Source of the DNA: a bacterium
GTDB taxonomy: Bacteria > UBA9089 > UBA9088 > JAGUXG01
Assembly: GCA_030018505.1 (NCBI GenBank)
Contig: JASEHO010000093.1
Location: 1 to 6,093 of the forward strand
Direction of reading: 5' to 3'
Length of the DNA: 6,093 nt
Part shown: in pieces, positions 4,625-6,093 of the stretch
How positions within the stretch are numbered: position 1 is the first letter of the stretch
How the letters are laid out: each line of letters starts with the position of its first letter
The notes under the pieces: model-generated
Databases searched by the model: none
What the model was told of the DNA's origin: nothing
The model's input: the letters and a program-made list of their open reading frames with translations, nothing else
Program-made: the position numbers and the translations under genes

Positions 4625-6093
4625 TAGGTAACAATCACCTTCATTATCTCTTCTGTTGTGGTAATTCCAGCCAAGAGCTTCTCCTTAGCTGATTCTCTCA
4701 GGCTGATAAACCCTTTTTCTAAAGCCAGCTCCTCTATCCTCTTGGCTGGCTCCCTATCTGTAATCAGCTCTTGCATCTCAATATCTATATCCAGAAGTTC
4801 ATATATTCCAATCCTGCCTTTATATCCTGTATTCAGACACTTTTTGCACCCTGCGCCCCTGAAGAATTGGGTTTCTGGCGGCAGTCCTAATATTTTCAGG
4901 AATTTCTCTGGAGGAGGAGTTGCCTTTTCTCTACACTCAGGGCATATCTTCCTTATCAACCTTTGGGCAACAGAGAGGATAAGGGTTGAAGCAATAAGAA
5001 ATGGCTCAACACCCATATTCTGTAAGCGGGTGATAGCCCCAATAGAATCATTGGTATGCAAGGTAGAGAAGACCAGATGACCGGTTAAAGCGGCATTTAT
5101 AGCCACCTCTGCTGTCTCCTTATCCCGTATCTCTCCCACAAAGATTATATCCGGGTCCTGTCTCATAAAAGACCTTAAACCTACCGCAAATTCAAGACCT
5201 ATCTCAGGTTTTACCTGCGTCTGATTGAGCCCCTTTATCTTATACTCAACAGGGTCCTCAATAGTCAATATATTTTTGTCGGGTAAGTTAAGGGTTCTGA
5301 GGGTAGAGTACAGGGTTGTTGTCTTGCCACACCCAGTTGGTCCTGTAACCAGAATGATTCCATGTGGCTCATGTATCTTTCTCTGATATAGCTCCATTGT
5401 TGCTCGGCTCATTCCAAGATTTTCTAAGTCAACACAGAGAGAGGTTGGGTCAAGGATTCTTATCACCACTTTCTCCCCATAAGATGTAGGAATAATAGAG
5501 ATACGCAGATCAGCCTCTTTTGCCTTCAGCCTGATGGTGCATCTTCCATCCTGCGGAAGTCTCCTTTCAGCAATGTCCATGTTACCTATAATCTTCACCC
5601 TTGAGACAATAGCTCGATGGAGGCCCTTTGGTGGAGAGAAGATAGTAAACAAGACACCATCAACCCTGAATCTTATCCTGATCTCATCCTCATAAGGCTC
5701 TATATGAATATCCGAGGCACCCTTCTCCATAGCATCTATGATAAGGTAGTTGACTAACCGAATTATTGTGGCCGCTTCTCCCTCCTCTTTTATTCTGTCT
5801 AAGTCAAGAGTCTCCTCTTCTCCTATAAAGTCAACTTTTTTTAGATCAGAATCAGCCAATATCCTCTCCATTGATTCTTCGCCTCTGTAGTGCTTTTCTA
5901 TTGCCTCCCTTATCTGCTCCTCTTTGGCCACCACAGGTCGGACCTCAAATCCAGTTACATTCCGTATCTCATCTATGGCAAAGACATCTAAGGGGTCAGC
6001 CATAGCCACAGTCAGAACATTATCCTTTAAGCCAATAGGGTTTATGCAGTTATCTATTGATAGGCTTCTGGTATCATAAGCCCTCGGCTGCTG
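4624..6093 (-). CDS. PilB/GspE-family assembly ATPase, 5' end outside window
   Basis: This is a cytoplasmic hexameric ATPase driving type IV pilus assembly or type II secretion. 489 residues are visible, numbered here from the window edge. The frame is open through 6093 and the text before GTG 6009 still aligns with the family (NPIGLKDNVLTVAMADPLD, 18-36), so the real start lies outside. Domains in order: the end of a GspE/MshE N-terminal domain (~1-70); the N2 ATPase subdomain with ASDIHIEPY (126-134); Walker A GPTGCGKTT (251-259); the Asp box TIEDPVEY (277-284); Walker B RQDPDIIFVGEIRD (311-324); the His box TGHLVFSTLHTND (337-349); and a four-cysteine zinc motif CPEC (384-387) plus CKKC (416-419). 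All key residues are present. No pilin, PilC/GspF or secretin gene is in view, so pilus and secretion roles cannot be separated. coaD follows with a one-base overlap. Confidence 0.93.
   Translation of the reverse strand, partial: QQPRAYDTRSLSIDNCINPIGLKDNVLTVAMADPLDVFAIDEIRNVTGFEVRPVVAKEEQIREAIEKHYRGEESMERILADSDLKKVDFIGEEETLDLDRIKEEGEAATIIRLVNYLIIDAMEKGASDIHIEPYEDEIRIRFRVDGVLFTIFSPPKGLHRAIVSRVKIIGNMDIAERRLPQDGRCTIRLKAKEADLRISIIPTSYGEKVVIRILDPTSLCVDLENLGMSRATMELYQRKIHEPHGIILVTGPTGCGKTTTLYSTLRTLNLPDKNILTIEDPVEYKIKGLNQTQVKPEIGLEFAVGLRSFMRQDPDIIFVGEIRDKETAEVAINAALTGHLVFSTLHTNDSIGAITRLQNMGVEPFLIASTLILSVAQRLIRKICPECREKATPPPEKFLKILGLPPETQFFRGAGCKKCLNTGYKGRIGIYELLDIDIEMQELITDREPAKRIEELALEKGFISLRESAKEKLLAGITTTEEIMKVIVT

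Noticed and set aside
4658..5080. Plus-strand open frame of 140 codons opposite the ATPase gene
   Set aside because: It is antisense to conserved Walker B, His-box and zinc-motif coding sequence, and its serine-rich content is typical of a shadow frame.

Overview
The window looks like a piece of chromosome from an uncultured diderm (Gram-negative-type) bacterium. It has no plasmid or phage backbone. Evidence for a second membrane is a LolC/LolE-type lipoprotein-release permease next to lipoprotein signal peptidase. A PilB/GspE-type assembly ATPase fits the same cell plan. The intergenic spaces carry dispersed A+T-rich repeats and a recurring core beginning GGGACGATTCATTTTC, a texture I associate with candidate-phylum genomes assembled from metagenomes. 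I cannot name the lineage from sequence alone.

Layout. Positions 1-58 are the 3' two thirds of a tRNA-Arg(CCT) that starts outside the window. Directly against its CCA end are two gene remnants: the last ~24 codons of a Cro/C1-type (XRE) helix-turn-helix regulator (63-134), and the first ~36 codons of an EcoRI-type adenine DNA methyltransferase (138-245, open to 278). Together they look like the scar of a mobile regulator-methylase pair. Repeat copy A follows (A+T-rich part 279-311, core 326-353), then argG (378-1664, +), argininosuccinate synthase, which carries an unusual purine-rich in-frame insertion. The 1665-1934 gap between the convergent argG and lspA holds repeat copy B and two hairpins but no gene.

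On the minus strand, lolC/E-like (3965-2814), pgpA (2821-2363) and lspA (2369-1935) overlap by 8 and 7 nt and read as one operon. PgpA makes phosphatidylglycerol, the lipid donor for lipoprotein acylation. LspA cuts the prolipoprotein signal peptide. The Lol permease extracts mature lipoproteins from the inner membrane. The operon therefore reads as a lipoprotein maturation and export set. Its 5' end abuts repeat copy C (3994-4025) and an A+T-rich inverted repeat (4040-4130).

The right end is a second minus-strand unit: a pilB/gspE-type ATPase whose 5' end lies beyond 6093, joined by a TAATG overlap to coaD (phosphopantetheine adenylyltransferase).

No complete new system is evident. The features that best repay a second look are the repeat that sits at the same place and in the same orientation upstream of argG and of the lol operon, the truncated methylase locus at the tRNA end, and the low-complexity insertion inside ArgG.
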